The translations under genes and the position numbers were made by a program. Source: a crenarchaeote SCGC AAA261-N23 (GTDB lineage: Archaea > Thermoproteota > Thermoprotei > Gearchaeales > Gearchaeaceae). Taken from it: a stretch of DNA of 31,061 bases. Of the stretch, positions 1-8,794 are shown in pieces. The notes beneath the pieces were generated by a model, which worked only from the letters and a program-made list of their open reading frames with translations, had not been told where the DNA came from and ran no database searches. Numbering within the stretch: the stretch's first letter is position 1; every line of letters begins with the position of its first letter. The DNA is taken from the NCBI GenBank assembly GCA_000375685.1, contig AQVQ01000008.1, positions 1 through 31,061 on the forward strand. Reading direction: 5' to 3'.

Positions 1-1
1 T

Positions 2-421
2 AAATTAATTGTTTATTTAGGTTACTATTTGAAGGAAACAATCCTTTTAAAAATAAGCATTTTCTTATTAGCCTCGTCATTATTCTTCATCTTTTTAAGA
101 ATAATAGCAAATCTAATAGAGATGTACTTAATCTTAGCAATACTTATGATATCCTTGGACTTCCTTTCAAATTTTATAAGCGAGAAATATATTATTGCAG
201 ATCAAATTAAAGATAAAGACATTTTTAAGCAGTTTATAAGAAGGCAAAAGTCAAAGCTCTACAATGAAATAATCCTAGTCTTACTTACATATTCGATCTC
301 TGTTCCCTTAGTATATGTAATTCCTGTTGTACAACAATTAAATTCAATTTACATTATACCAATCTTCCTATCTATTATTTTACTACTTATATTTCTAATT
401 CTAATTAGATTTTTCAGATAA
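2..421 (+). CDS. Multi-pass membrane protein, 5' partial
   Basis: I do not recognise this family. The frame is open back to the window edge, so the gene probably begins outside; the first usable start inside is a TTG at 29, giving 130 residues. The protein is strongly hydrophobic, with about four membrane segments (roughly residues 5-27, 30-50, 82-100 and 105-127 from the TTG) and a charged stretch (about 55-80) between the second and third. It ends 31 bases before the DUF488 start. No catalytic motif is visible, so only 'membrane protein' is supported. Confidence 0.6.
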   Translation, partial: KLIVYLGYYLKETILLKISIFLLASSLFFIFLRIIANLIEMYLILAILMISLDFLSNFISEKYIIADQIKDKDIFKQFIRRQKSKLYNEIILVLLTYSISVPLVYVIPVVQQLNSIYIIPIFLSIILLLIFLILIRFFR

Positions 422-452
422 AATTTTATTGTTTGTATTAGAGAGAAAGACT

Positions 453-809
453 ATGGAAATTAAAACCAAAAGAATTTATGAAGGTTATTCTGAAGACGAT
501 GGTTTCAGGGTTCTTGTAGACAGACTATGGCCTAGGGGGTTAAAAAAGGAAGAAGCAAAAATTGACTTGTGGACAAATTACATAGCCCCTTCGGATGAAT
601 TGAGAAAATGGTATTCGCATGAACCAAGCAAATGGGAAGAATTTAAATCTAGATATTGGAAGGAATTAGAAAATAATCCCAAAGTTAAAGAATTTATTAA
701 AGCTCTAAAAAAGCATTCTAAAGTTACTCTTCTGTATTCTTCTAAAGAAAAAGTTCTGAATAATGCTACAGTTTTAAAGGAGTTTATTGAAAAAAATCTT
801 AATAAATAG
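453..809 (+). CDS. DUF488 (YeaO-like) family protein
   Basis: This 118-residue protein matches the short DUF488 family (E. coli YeaO type). Visible signatures are RVLVDRLWPRG near residue 20, PSDELRKWYSHEPSKWEEF around 46-64, and a C-terminal TLLYSSKEKVLNNATVL that corresponds to the family's TLLYxxKD..N.A..L block. The molecular function of the family is not established. I chose the ATG at 453 because the eight residues added by an upstream in-frame TTG at 429 do not look like family sequence. The length is normal. It is followed by about 255 bases of AT-rich non-coding DNA before the convergent TIP49-like gene. Confidence 0.88.
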   Translation: MEIKTKRIYEGYSEDDGFRVLVDRLWPRGLKKEEAKIDLWTNYIAPSDELRKWYSHEPSKWEEFKSRYWKELENNPKVKEFIKALKKHSKVTLLYSSKEKVLNNATVLKEFIEKNLNK

Positions 810-1064
810 AAAATTTAAAATTTTGTAATTTTGGAAAAGAATCTTACATTCAAACAATTACACAAATCTACGAACTAGTATAATTTTTTAAGTATAAGGA
901 AGATTCATATCAAAATATTAATTTTTAGTTTTTTGCTTATAGTTTAATTTTTTATTCAAAAACATTATCATGTACATTTATTTCTTAATTGATCAATGTG
1001 TAAAAGAATTTAAAATCTAAAGATAGAATAAAAAGAAAGCCAAAAATAACGTTATTTAGATAGC

Positions 1065-2423
1065 TTATCTCAAGAAAAGCTTTTCGTATTCTTTTATATG
1101 TTCTACGCTTTCTTTTACACTAATGAAAAGTTTCTTTACATATTCAACATCTTCCTTCGTTATGGTGTTTCTTTTGTTTTCCTTTGCTCTCATCAAAGCA
1201 GGTGATAACAACTGCACTGCATATCTAAGACTGTGATTCACGCCTATTTCTGTTAAGTATTCTAGTGCATCATCGCTAAGATCAACTTTTTCCTCCTTCG
1301 CTCTTATCTTTACTATTTCTCTAATCTCATCAGCCTTATAGGGTCTTGTTCTTATTATTATTAGCCTATCTAGCATGTCAAGAGGGATTCCATGTGGAGC
1401 ATCAATATCAGTACCCCTGATTCGTGTAAAACCTCTGTTTGTTGCAAATACCAAAATAGGTGTAAGTTCGCCTTCCATCGCTCTAGATAAGAAAGCCCAT
1501 GTTTCAATATCTAACATATGTGCATCATCTATGAACATGACTCCAGGAATAAGCTCACCCTTTCCCTCCTTTATCGTTTTTTCAGCAAATTCATCCACGG
1601 CCTTTCTAACTTCCATGGGTATTTCTTTTTCTTCCCCAGCACTTCCAAACATAAGCATGCTAATTAAACCCTGCTGTCTTGCATTCAGAGTATCCAAATC
1701 ATGTAGTGTAAAGTATCTAGTTATTTCTTTATCTTTATAAACAGGCCCTGAAGGAACTTCTAGCTTTTTACGAACGTATATATCATAAGTTTCACCTCCT
1801 TCTTCTTCAGATTTTCCTTGAACAAATACTCTGCCCGTTTCTTCATCTATCCAAATTACATCCCCTGAATCTATATTTTGCTCAGCAAGTTGCTGAGCTA
1901 TCTCTGCAGGAACCCTGAGAGTTTTCTCCTCTTGTTTCGTTCTTAATGTTATTGTTGCAGCTACTGGAATCTGAGAATATGGATTGTATGGATTTCTTCC
2001 AAATCTATAATCAATCTTTTTAACCACACCTTCATAGACTTTCCTTGTTTCCCTAATTCTCAATCCAATTCCTCTTCTAAGCGCTCTTGTTAAAAACTCT
2101 GTTTTCTTAATTTCTAAGCTAAATACTTCTGCTGCTGAGAGTTGAACAAAAGGTGTATCGTATCCCAACTCTCTAGCTATTCCCAAAGCTAAAGCTGTCT
2201 TTCCTGTACCCGTAGGACCCACGAATAACACGGCTTTACCTGCAAACCTTCCTTCTTTTATTAGCTTAGTTACATAGTATGCAGCTTCTCTAGCTTCTAT
2301 TTGCCCAACAAATCCATCTGCTGCAAAAGCAACTTTGCCATCCCTTATGCCCAATCCCTTTATATGACTATGAATTGAACTTCTTTCAATTTTAGGACCT
2401 ACTTCTTCTATTTTAATTGACAT
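1065..2423 (-). CDS. TIP49/RuvB-like AAA+ ATPase
   Basis: This 452-residue protein is the archaeal relative of the eukaryotic RuvBL1/RuvBL2 (TIP49) ATPases, which form hexameric rings used in chromatin remodelling and in assembly of large complexes. The archaeal role is not known. Order of elements: an N-terminal SSIHSHIKGLGI block typical of TIP49, Walker A GPTGTGKTA at 69-77, an insertion domain (about 120-235) in the usual place of the RuvBL OB-fold domain II, Walker B FIDDAH at 297-302, sensor 1 FATNRG at 326-331, and a C-terminal lid with the sensor 2 motif HSLRYAVQLL near 400. Walker B reads DDAH where the eukaryotic proteins usually have DEVH. The length fits the family. It stands alone, with a TATA-like TATTAATAT element about 25-33 bases upstream of the ATG. 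Confidence 0.95.
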   Translation of the reverse strand: MSIKIEEVGPKIERSSIHSHIKGLGIRDGKVAFAADGFVGQIEAREAAYYVTKLIKEGRFAGKAVLFVGPTGTGKTALALGIARELGYDTPFVQLSAAEVFSLEIKKTEFLTRALRRGIGLRIRETRKVYEGVVKKIDYRFGRNPYNPYSQIPVAATITLRTKQEEKTLRVPAEIAQQLAEQNIDSGDVIWIDEETGRVFVQGKSEEEGGETYDIYVRKKLEVPSGPVYKDKEITRYFTLHDLDTLNARQQGLISMLMFGSAGEEKEIPMEVRKAVDEFAEKTIKEGKGELIPGVMFIDDAHMLDIETWAFLSRAMEGELTPILVFATNRGFTRIRGTDIDAPHGIPLDMLDRLIIIRTRPYKADEIREIVKIRAKEEKVDLSDDALEYLTEIGVNHSLRYAVQLLSPALMRAKENKRNTITKEDVEYVKKLFISVKESVEHIKEYEKLFLR

Positions 2424-2590
2424 CGAAATAATAGTATTGTACTTCTTATTAATATATCTTTACGCTTGAAATGTTAAAAATATTTATATTTATTTTGTAT
2501 GAATTCCTGAAGTATTAAATAATATTTAAATTATTACGCCCTTTGTTACATCTTACTACAGGAGTACTTACTATGCATCGAAATGATAAT

Positions 2591-2600
2591 TTATATATAA
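2591..2600 (+). promoter_or_regulatory. TATA box for the DUF763 gene
   Basis: TTATATATAA is centred about 27 bases before the GTG start at 2622. That spacing is what a leaderless archaeal transcript needs, and it supports the GTG as the true start. Inferred from sequence and spacing only. Confidence 0.6.
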
Positions 2601-2621
2601 AATAATTAATTCAAAAAAGTA

Positions 2622-3749
2622 GTGAACATTTACAGCTTCAGGAAAGATGAAATTGATCTTCCTTTACACAGCGGATACGCTCCTAAATGGTTGATTAATT
2701 TGATGGTTAAGTTGGGTAAGGAAATAACCGAAATAATTGTAGACGAATACGGTACATATGAATTACTAAATAGATTATCAGATCCATTATGGTTTCAGTC
2801 TCTTGGATGCGTACTAGGATATGATTGGCATTCATCAGGAGTAACAACTGTATTAACAGGAGTATTGAAAACTATAGTTAATAGCTCTGACTTAGGAATA
2901 ATAATTGCTGGAGGCAAAGGAAAATCTTCAAGAAAAGCTCCTGAAGAAATAAAAAGATTGTTAAAAAAAGTTAATCTAGAAGGCAAAGAGGAAGAATTTA
3001 TAAGAATAAGTAGATTGGTCGCCAAGATAGATAATTATTTAATACAAGATGGATACAACCTTTACCATCATGTAATTGTAATTGATGAAAAAGGCAATTG
3101 GGCTGTTATTCAGCAGGGAATGAATGTAGAAGAAAAATACGCTCGAAGATACCATTGGTTTTCTTCAAATGTTAAAGATTTCCTTTCAGATCCACACTCA
3201 GGGATAATAGGTAGTCAACGTCATGATAACGTCTTAAACCTTTCATCAAAAGAATCTGAAGAAAATAGAAAAACAACAGTTGATCTGATTTCAATGGGTG
3301 TTAAAAAGATAAAGGAAGATTACAAAAAGCTTCAATTTGGCCCCCTTGATAAATGGATTAACAGAAATTATGAAATTAAAGCTAGCATTTACAGAATGCC
3401 TTGGAATATTAACTGGGAAGCAATTAATAAGCTATATGAAAAGGAAGCTAGAAATTATATTGAAATACTTGAAACTGAAGGAATAGGTCCTTCTACAATA
3501 AGGGCTTTAGCTTTGATTTCAGAAATAATATATGGTTCACCTGCATCATGGAGAGACCCAATAAAGTTTACATTTGCACATGGAGGGAAAGACGGAGTTC
3601 CTTATCCTGTTAATAAAAAGGTTTATGAAAATTCAATTTCGATTTTGCACGATGCAGTAAAAAGGGCTGAAATAAAAGAAGAAATGAAAAAATTAGCATT
3701 AGAAAGAATAGAAAATATAAGTGAAAAAATGTTTAGAATGATAAAATGA
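2622..3749 (+). CDS. DUF763 family protein
   Basis: This 375-residue protein matches DUF763, a family common in thermophilic archaea and some bacteria, with no firmly assigned function. Family hallmarks visible are the N-terminal DLPLHSGYAPKWL (about 13-25), the FQSLGCVLGYDWHSSGVTT block (about 58-76), and a C-terminal EGIGPSTIRALALISEIIYG (about 286-305). The last segment reads like a helix-hairpin-helix and suggests nucleic-acid contact; this is an inference. The start is GTG, supported by the TATA box upstream. The stop overlaps the start of the next membrane-protein gene as ATGA, so the two are probably co-transcribed and translationally coupled. Confidence 0.9.
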   Translation: MNIYSFRKDEIDLPLHSGYAPKWLINLMVKLGKEITEIIVDEYGTYELLNRLSDPLWFQSLGCVLGYDWHSSGVTTVLTGVLKTIVNSSDLGIIIAGGKGKSSRKAPEEIKRLLKKVNLEGKEEEFIRISRLVAKIDNYLIQDGYNLYHHVIVIDEKGNWAVIQQGMNVEEKYARRYHWFSSNVKDFLSDPHSGIIGSQRHDNVLNLSSKESEENRKTTVDLISMGVKKIKEDYKKLQFGPLDKWINRNYEIKASIYRMPWNINWEAINKLYEKEARNYIEILETEGIGPSTIRALALISEIIYGSPASWRDPIKFTFAHGGKDGVPYPVNKKVYENSISILHDAVKRAEIKEEMKKLALERIENISEKMFRMIK

Positions 3750-4114
3750 ACATAAGTACAGGCTTAGCTTATGGCTTAGCTTTTATTTCAGGAATATTAA
3801 TTTTGATTTCTGGAATAGTTACGATTGCATATGCATTTTCGATATTTGGAAACTTAAGCATTAATTATAATGCGTTATTTGGCTTAGGAATTTTGGGAAT
3901 AGCTTGCGGGATAATGATAGTTTATTTATCCTCATTGATTAGAAGACGAACAGAAAACGAAATTAAAAAGATAGGCATATTTATTTTAATTTTTACGCTT
4001 TTATCAGCTTTTAACGGTGGTGGATTCATAATAGGCTTTATTTTAGGCATAATAGCAAGCGCTAGCTTTATTTCCTTTAGAAAAGAACAAGCTAATATTG
4101 AACAAGTTCAATAG
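3746..4114 (+). CDS. Small four-helix membrane protein
   Basis: An unrecognised 122-residue protein with about four hydrophobic helices (roughly 10-30, 42-65, 76-90 and 92-112), a short basic loop RRRTENEIKK between helices 2 and 3, and a polar tail. Its ATG overlaps the DUF763 stop by four bases, so expression is probably coupled. The 3' end overlaps the convergent Nudix gene by 23 bases. No enzymatic motif is seen and no function can be assigned. Confidence 0.7.
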   Translation: MNISTGLAYGLAFISGILILISGIVTIAYAFSIFGNLSINYNALFGLGILGIACGIMIVYLSSLIRRRTENEIKKIGIFILIFTLLSAFNGGGFIIGFILGIIASASFISFRKEQANIEQVQ

Positions 4115-4541
4115 CTTTATCTCCTTTTAAATATCTTTGATATTTATTCAATAAATTTCTTGTAAATTTTTCAACATCTAATTTTAGAGCTTCATCCAAA
4201 CTTACCCAAACATAGTTAACTATTTCTAAGTTATCAATCTTTACATTGGTATCTTCACTGTAGCAAACAAAATCGAAGAAAATAAAATGTCTAGAATTAT
4301 CGTAAAATTCCTCAGGCTTTATAACCTCTTGAATTAGAAGAAGATCCCCAATCTTTACATCCAATCCAACTTCCTCCTTTATTTCCCTCTTTATTGCATC
4401 TTGTAATTTTTCATAGGGCTCTACATGTCCACCTTGAACACTGTACTTTTCTTTAAGCCATTTCGGAGATTTTACAAGCAAAATTTTCCCTTCCTTGTTA
4501 ACAATTAGTCCCCCTACTGTAACAAAAGGTCCTTTATTCAT
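4092..4541 (-). CDS. Nudix hydrolase
   Basis: This 149-residue protein has a complete Nudix box, GHVEPYEKLQDAIKREIKEE followed by VGL (about residues 38-60), fitting GX5EX7REUXEEXGU with all metal-binding glutamates present. Such enzymes hydrolyse nucleoside diphosphates linked to another group; the substrate cannot be read from the sequence. The N-terminus (FVTVGGLIVNKEGKILLVKS) is the usual first strand pair. The gene is divergent from the acyl-CoA dehydrogenase gene with 61 bases between the two start codons, so their promoters share that space. Its tail overlaps the convergent membrane-protein gene by 23 bases. Confidence 0.92.
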   Translation of the reverse strand: MNKGPFVTVGGLIVNKEGKILLVKSPKWLKEKYSVQGGHVEPYEKLQDAIKREIKEEVGLDVKIGDLLLIQEVIKPEEFYDNSRHFIFFDFVCYSEDTNVKIDNLEIVNYVWVSLDEALKLDVEKFTRNLLNKYQRYLKGDKAIELVQY

Positions 4542-4602
4542 ATTTTATAAATGAAATATTTTAAAATAAACAAATTTAAGAAATATTCAACGTTTTTAAA
4601 TT

Positions 4603-5811
4603 ATGTTTCCTTTCAATTCTTTGGAGGATTTTAAGATAGAAATAAAAGAAGAAGTTGAAAGCTTTAGAAAAACAATAAGAGAATTTGTTGAAAGAAGTGT
4701 AGCTAAAAGAATACAAGAAATTGAAAGTAAAGGAGAAATTCCTGAAGAAATATACCAAGAAGCAATTGAGCTTGGCTTAACTGGAGTTGGAATACCCCAA
4801 GAATACGGTGGACAAGGAGGAGATATTTTAACATTAGCTGTAATGTATGAGGAAATATCAAGAGTCTCACCAGCATTAGCATCTGCGCTCATGGTAAATC
4901 ATCTATTCATCTATCCTGTTATGAAATATGGAAACGAGGAACAAAGAAAAAAATATATATCTAATATTGCTTCTGGAAAATCATTTGCGGCTCATGCAAA
5001 TACTGAACCTGTTGCCGGAAGCGATGTTGCTGGAATACAAACTACAGCAAAAAAAGAAGGAAAGTATTACATATTGAATGGAAGAAAAATTTTTATAACA
5101 GGTGCTGGGAAAGCTGATTATTTTGTAGTCTCAGCGAGAACTTCATTTCCTAAAGAAAATCAAAAAAGGCATGATGGAATTTCACTCTTTATTGTAGAAA
5201 AAGGATACGAAGGATTTAAAGTTTCAAGAAGGATAGATACTATAGGATTAAGAGGAGAGCAACCTTACGAGATAATTTTAGATAACGTAAAAGTACCTGA
5301 AGATAATATTGTTGGAGAAGAAGGGAAGGCATTTAAAATGATTGTTTCAACTTATGATCACGGAAGAATAGGCGTAGCTGCGCAGGCGGTAGGAATACTG
5401 CAAGGTTTGATTGAGAGAGCTTTAAATTATGCATTGCAAAGAAAAGCATTTGAAAAGCCTTTAATTTCATTTGAAGGTATCTCTTTTAAAATAGCTGATT
5501 CGCTTATTAAATTAAGTGCAGCAAGGCTTCTTACATACTGGGCTGCAGAAATGATGGATAAAAAAAGGGAAGGAGCAATAATTGCAGCATCGATTGCAAA
5601 AACTTTTGCAACAGAAGCTGCTGAAAAAGTAGCTATTGATACAATTAAGATCTATGGAGGATACGGAGTAGATAAAGAAACAGGGGTTGAAAGGTATCTT
5701 AGAGATACTTTGATAACAGAAATATACGAAGGGGCTAACGATATACAAAGACTCACAATTGTTAAATCTTTGGTAAGAAAGTTAACAGGGAAATCGTTGG
5801 ATATTGAATAG
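4603..5811 (+). CDS. Acyl-CoA dehydrogenase
   Basis: FAD-dependent alpha,beta-dehydrogenation of acyl-CoA, the first step of beta-oxidation. The 402 residues cover the whole family: the N-terminal helical domain, the substrate/flavin signature AHANTEPVAGSDVAG (about 126-140), the middle beta domain, and the C-terminal helical domain with IYGGYGVDKETGVERYLRD. The catalytic base is the Glu in IYEGANDIQR, residue 376. Acyl chain length cannot be judged. The start is an ATG with TTTAAGAAA about 25 bases upstream as a possible TATA element. It is 36 bases before the 3-hydroxyacyl-CoA dehydrogenase gene, and the two very probably form a fatty or carboxylic acid oxidation unit. Confidence 0.95.
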   Translation: MFPFNSLEDFKIEIKEEVESFRKTIREFVERSVAKRIQEIESKGEIPEEIYQEAIELGLTGVGIPQEYGGQGGDILTLAVMYEEISRVSPALASALMVNHLFIYPVMKYGNEEQRKKYISNIASGKSFAAHANTEPVAGSDVAGIQTTAKKEGKYYILNGRKIFITGAGKADYFVVSARTSFPKENQKRHDGISLFIVEKGYEGFKVSRRIDTIGLRGEQPYEIILDNVKVPEDNIVGEEGKAFKMIVSTYDHGRIGVAAQAVGILQGLIERALNYALQRKAFEKPLISFEGISFKIADSLIKLSAARLLTYWAAEMMDKKREGAIIAASIAKTFATEAAEKVAIDTIKIYGGYGVDKETGVERYLRDTLITEIYEGANDIQRLTIVKSLVRKLTGKSLDIE

Positions 5812-5847
5812 CAGATCAGATTAATATGCCGAAAATATTTCAATATT

Positions 5848-7029
5848 ATGATGAATAAAATAGCGGTAATAGGTTCTGGAACAATGGGTCATGGAATAGC
5901 AGAAGTATGTGCAATTCATGGCTATGAAGTAAAAATCCATGATGTTGAGGATGGAATACTTAAAAATGCGATGGAAAAAATAAAATGGAGTTTAGAGAAA
6001 TTACAGGAAAAAGGTCAAATTAAGGAAAGTAGCGAAAAAATATTGTCAAGAATAAAGCCATCAACAGATTTTAAGTTTGTCGTAGAAGATTGCGATCTAA
6101 TGATCGAAGCTGTATTTGAAAAAATAGAAGTAAAACATGAAATCTTTTCTAGAGCTGACAAATATGCTCCCAGACATGCTATTCTTGCTTCAAATACTAG
6201 CAGTTTACCCATTACCGAGATTTCAGAAGTTACTAACAGGAAAGAAAAAGTAATTGGGTTACACTTCTTCAATCCTCCTGTACTTATGAAACTTGTTGAA
6301 GTTATCAGAGGGAAATATACTAGTGATGAAACGTTAGCTAAGTCTTTGGATTTCTGCAAAAAAATAAACAAAGAATCTGTAATATTGAATAAAGATGTTC
6401 CTGGGTTTATAGTAAACAGAATTTTATCAAGAATTCTTAACACTGCCTGCATTTTAGCAAGCAAAGGGTATGCTAAATATGAAGAAATAGATTCAGCGTT
6501 AAAGTTTAAACTTGGATTTCCGATGGGGATTTTCGAAGTAGCAGATTATAGCGGTCTGGATATTTTTTACAATGTTTTTCAAGCAATAACTTCAAGAGGA
6601 TTCAAATCAAAAATCTGTAGTACAATTGAAGAGAAAGTTAACAAAAAGAACTACGGACTAAAAAGTGGAGAAGGCTTCTATAAATATCCAAAACCTGGCG
6701 AATACAAGAGAATACAGCTCGATCCTAAAATGGGTGAAAAGGTCGATCCTTTATTGGTAATTTCTTTAGGAATTAACGAAGCCGCTTATTTACTGAGGAA
6801 TGGAATTTCTTCTAAAGAAGACATAGATAAAGCAGTTAGACTTGGACTTGGATATCCAAAGGGTCTTTTTGAGTATGCTGATGAATTTGGAATAGATGAG
6901 GTAATAGAAAGAATAAGAAATGCGTTGGAAATCACAAAAGAAGAGGCAGAATTGGATCAGCTTCTAATCGATATGTACAATAAGAAAATGTTGGGTAAAA
7001 AGACCAAACAAGGATTTTATACGTATTGA
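5848..7029 (+). CDS. 3-hydroxyacyl-CoA dehydrogenase
   Basis: NAD-dependent oxidation of 3-hydroxyacyl-CoA to 3-ketoacyl-CoA. The 393 residues contain the Rossmann loop GSGTMG at 9-14, the family strand ASNTSSLPITEIS at 114-126, and the catalytic pair His139 (GLHFFNPP) and Glu151, with the 12-residue spacing usual in the family. KDVPGFIVNRIL follows, then two copies of the C-terminal 3HCDH domain, the second from about residue 300. There is no enoyl-CoA hydratase domain, unlike the larger fused crotonyl-CoA hydratase/dehydrogenase proteins known from Sulfolobales. The start could be either codon of ATGATG at 5848 or 5851. It probably continues the acyl-CoA dehydrogenase operon and is followed after one base by a phosphatase gene. 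Confidence 0.95.
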   Translation: MMNKIAVIGSGTMGHGIAEVCAIHGYEVKIHDVEDGILKNAMEKIKWSLEKLQEKGQIKESSEKILSRIKPSTDFKFVVEDCDLMIEAVFEKIEVKHEIFSRADKYAPRHAILASNTSSLPITEISEVTNRKEKVIGLHFFNPPVLMKLVEVIRGKYTSDETLAKSLDFCKKINKESVILNKDVPGFIVNRILSRILNTACILASKGYAKYEEIDSALKFKLGFPMGIFEVADYSGLDIFYNVFQAITSRGFKSKICSTIEEKVNKKNYGLKSGEGFYKYPKPGEYKRIQLDPKMGEKVDPLLVISLGINEAAYLLRNGISSKEDIDKAVRLGLGYPKGLFEYADEFGIDEVIERIRNALEITKEEAELDQLLIDMYNKKMLGKKTKQGFYTY

Positions 7030-7030
7030 A

Positions 7031-7528
7031 ATGTATTTTTCTTGGATAATAAAGGATAAGTTAGCCGCAAACAGCATTCCAAGAAATGTTGAAGATTTGG
7101 ATTTTATTAAAGATCAAAAAATAAGCGCAGTTGTATGTTTAGTAGAAGATGATGAACTTGAAATTCAAGATAAAGAAAATAACATAGGTATTAAAGCATA
7201 TGAGAATTTATTGAAGGAAAGAGGAATAGAATTACTTCATTCACCCATAAAGAACTATAATGCGCCAACCATTGAACAAGTTGAGTTTATATTAAATTGG
7301 ATAAATCAAAAGTTAAGAGAAGGAAAAAGGGTAATGGTGCACTGTAGGGGAGGACAGGGAAGGACTGGAACAATAATTGCATCATATCTTATGCATGAAT
7401 ACGGTTACACTGCTGAAGAAGCTATTAATTTCGTAAGGTCCTTAAGACCTGGAAGCATAGAAAACTATAGTCAAGTTCGATTCCTAAGATTTTACGAGAA
7501 TTATCTTAAGAATAAACATAAAAATTAA
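7031..7528 (+). CDS. Tyrosine/dual-specificity protein phosphatase
   Basis: A 165-residue cysteine phosphatase of the compact archaeal PTP type. The P-loop VHCRGGQGRTGT gives nucleophile Cys105 and phosphate-binding Arg111 (CX5R). The C-terminal helix region AEEAINFVRSLRPGSIENYSQ (split here after VRSL) matches the family. The general-acid loop, which normally carries Asp in a PxPD-like sequence, reads SPIKNYNAPT (71-80), with Asn where Asp is expected by my alignment. It begins one base after the dehydrogenase stop and ends directly against the next ATG, so it is a tightly packed operon member. Substrates are unknown. Confidence 0.9.
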   Translation: MYFSWIIKDKLAANSIPRNVEDLDFIKDQKISAVVCLVEDDELEIQDKENNIGIKAYENLLKERGIELLHSPIKNYNAPTIEQVEFILNWINQKLREGKRVMVHCRGGQGRTGTIIASYLMHEYGYTAEEAINFVRSLRPGSIENYSQVRFLRFYENYLKNKHKN

Positions 7529-8035
7529 ATGCACGAAGAAGCAGCTGTTGCTATAATACTTAAGAAGATAAATGGTGATTTCGAAATACTTTTAATAAAA
7601 AGGAAAACAAATCCTAAAGATCCTTGGTCAGGAGACATTGCATTTCCTGGTGGAAGAAAAGAAGAAAAAGATCACGATCTTCTAAATACTGTATACAGAG
7701 AAACTATGGAAGAGGTTGGGGTTGATTTAAAAAGATTTGAGTTTTTATTCGAAATGCCATATTTTAAACCCCGAAATCCTTTACTTCCTAAAATAAGAGT
7801 AAAACCTTTTGTCTTTTTAACAAAAGAAAATATCGAGATAAAAAAAGGAGAGGAAGTAGATCAATATTTTTGGTTTAATCCTAATAAATCTATTGAAAAA
7901 TATGTAAAAATTGAAAAAATAAATAAATATAGAAAAGCATTCATTTATAATGGAAATATAATTTGGGGATTAACCTTTAAAATATTAAAGAGATTATTAA
8001 AAAAATTAAAAAAATCAATATCTCCTTTAGGATAA
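7529..8035 (+). CDS. Nudix hydrolase, CoA pyrophosphatase-like (UPF0035 type)
   Basis: A 168-residue Nudix protein. SGDIAFPGGRKEEKDHDLL and then NTVYRETMEEVGV (about 34-65) is the lengthened Nudix box of the CoA pyrophosphatase/UPF0035 group: a FPGG start and one extra residue before the RE..EE..G core. By family, the likely reaction is hydrolysis of CoA or acyl-CoA to phosphopantetheine and 3',5'-ADP. That would suit its position downstream of two acyl-CoA enzymes; substrate assignment is inference. The ATG follows the phosphatase stop with no gap, so translation is probably coupled. The C-terminus is a lysine-rich helix. Confidence 0.88.
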   Translation: MHEEAAVAIILKKINGDFEILLIKRKTNPKDPWSGDIAFPGGRKEEKDHDLLNTVYRETMEEVGVDLKRFEFLFEMPYFKPRNPLLPKIRVKPFVFLTKENIEIKKGEEVDQYFWFNPNKSIEKYVKIEKINKYRKAFIYNGNIIWGLTFKILKRLLKKLKKSISPLG

Positions 8036-8067
8036 GCTTTTATTGGAATAAGATAATTGATAAAATT

Positions 8068-8766
8068 ATGTCTTCCAAGAGCCCTATTCCTTTAAGTCAG
8101 AGAGCTGTTGCAGAATTCATTGGGACATTTCTTTTTGTTTTCATAGGAGCTGGATCTGCAATTGCTACATCGTATGCCCTCCAATCTTCCTCAGGCCTCT
8201 TAATTGCAGCATTTGCCAACGGTATTGCCTTAGCTTTGGCTGTTACAGCAACTATGAACATATCTGGCGGTCATATAAATCCTGCTGTAACTATTGGAAT
8301 GCTAGTAACAAGAAGAATAAAGCCTCTCGATGCAATTGCTTATATAATTTCTCAAATACTAGGCGCGATTGTTGCGGGAGGACTACTCGTAGCTCTCACA
8401 CCAGCTAATTCAGGAATGTCTACTTTCTATGGTTCTCCTACTCTAAGTCCTTCTATGAGCATAGCTCAAGGCATCATACTTGAACTAGTAATGACCTTTT
8501 TCCTTGTATTCGTTATATTTGCAACAGCTGTTGATAAGAGAGCGCCTCAATTGGCAGGATTTCCTATAGGCTTAACTGTAACAGCGGATGTACTGATTGG
8601 AGGACCCTTGACAGGAGCTGCAATGAATCCGGCAAGAGCAATAGGACCTGAACTTGCTGCACTTAACTTTAGCTACTGGTACATTTACTGGATTGGTCCT
8701 ATAATTGGTGGAATAATTGCTGCAATAATTTACAACTACGTATTTCTAAACAGGGAGCAAAATTGA
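8068..8766 (+). CDS. Aquaporin / MIP family channel
   Basis: A 232-residue channel with six membrane helices and both pore half-helices: SGGHINPAVT (Asn71-Pro-Ala) and GAAMNPARA (Asn187-Pro-Ala, followed by Arg190). AqpZ and archaeal AqpM belong to the family, which moves water, glycerol or other small neutral solutes across the cytoplasmic membrane. Aligning by eye to AqpZ, the selectivity-filter positions read Asn51, Val175, Ala184 and Arg190, which is wider and less aromatic than the Phe/His/Thr/Arg of strict water channels. The start is an ATG with a CTTTTAT element about 30 bases upstream; the gene is 32 bases after the Nudix gene and probably has its own promoter. It is convergent with the PCD gene. 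Confidence 0.95.
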   Translation: MSSKSPIPLSQRAVAEFIGTFLFVFIGAGSAIATSYALQSSSGLLIAAFANGIALALAVTATMNISGGHINPAVTIGMLVTRRIKPLDAIAYIISQILGAIVAGGLLVALTPANSGMSTFYGSPTLSPSMSIAQGIILELVMTFFLVFVIFATAVDKRAPQLAGFPIGLTVTADVLIGGPLTGAAMNPARAIGPELAALNFSYWYIYWIGPIIGGIIAAIIYNYVFLNREQN

Positions 8767-8794
8767 ATTTTTCTAAACTGTTTTTCTAATTATT

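Noticed and set aside
810..1064. Possible small gene between DUF488 and the TIP49-like gene
   Set aside because: AT-rich with frequent stops in all frames and no box motifs or stable hairpin; looks like the 3' ends of two convergent genes.
1375..1740. 121-codon forward frame opposite the TIP49-like gene
   Set aside because: It is antisense to conserved ATPase coding sequence, including Walker B and sensor 1, and has no family resemblance.
6015..6464. 149-codon reverse frame opposite 3-hydroxyacyl-CoA dehydrogenase
   Set aside because: Lies over the catalytic part of a clear enzyme gene; a shadow frame from AT-rich codon use.
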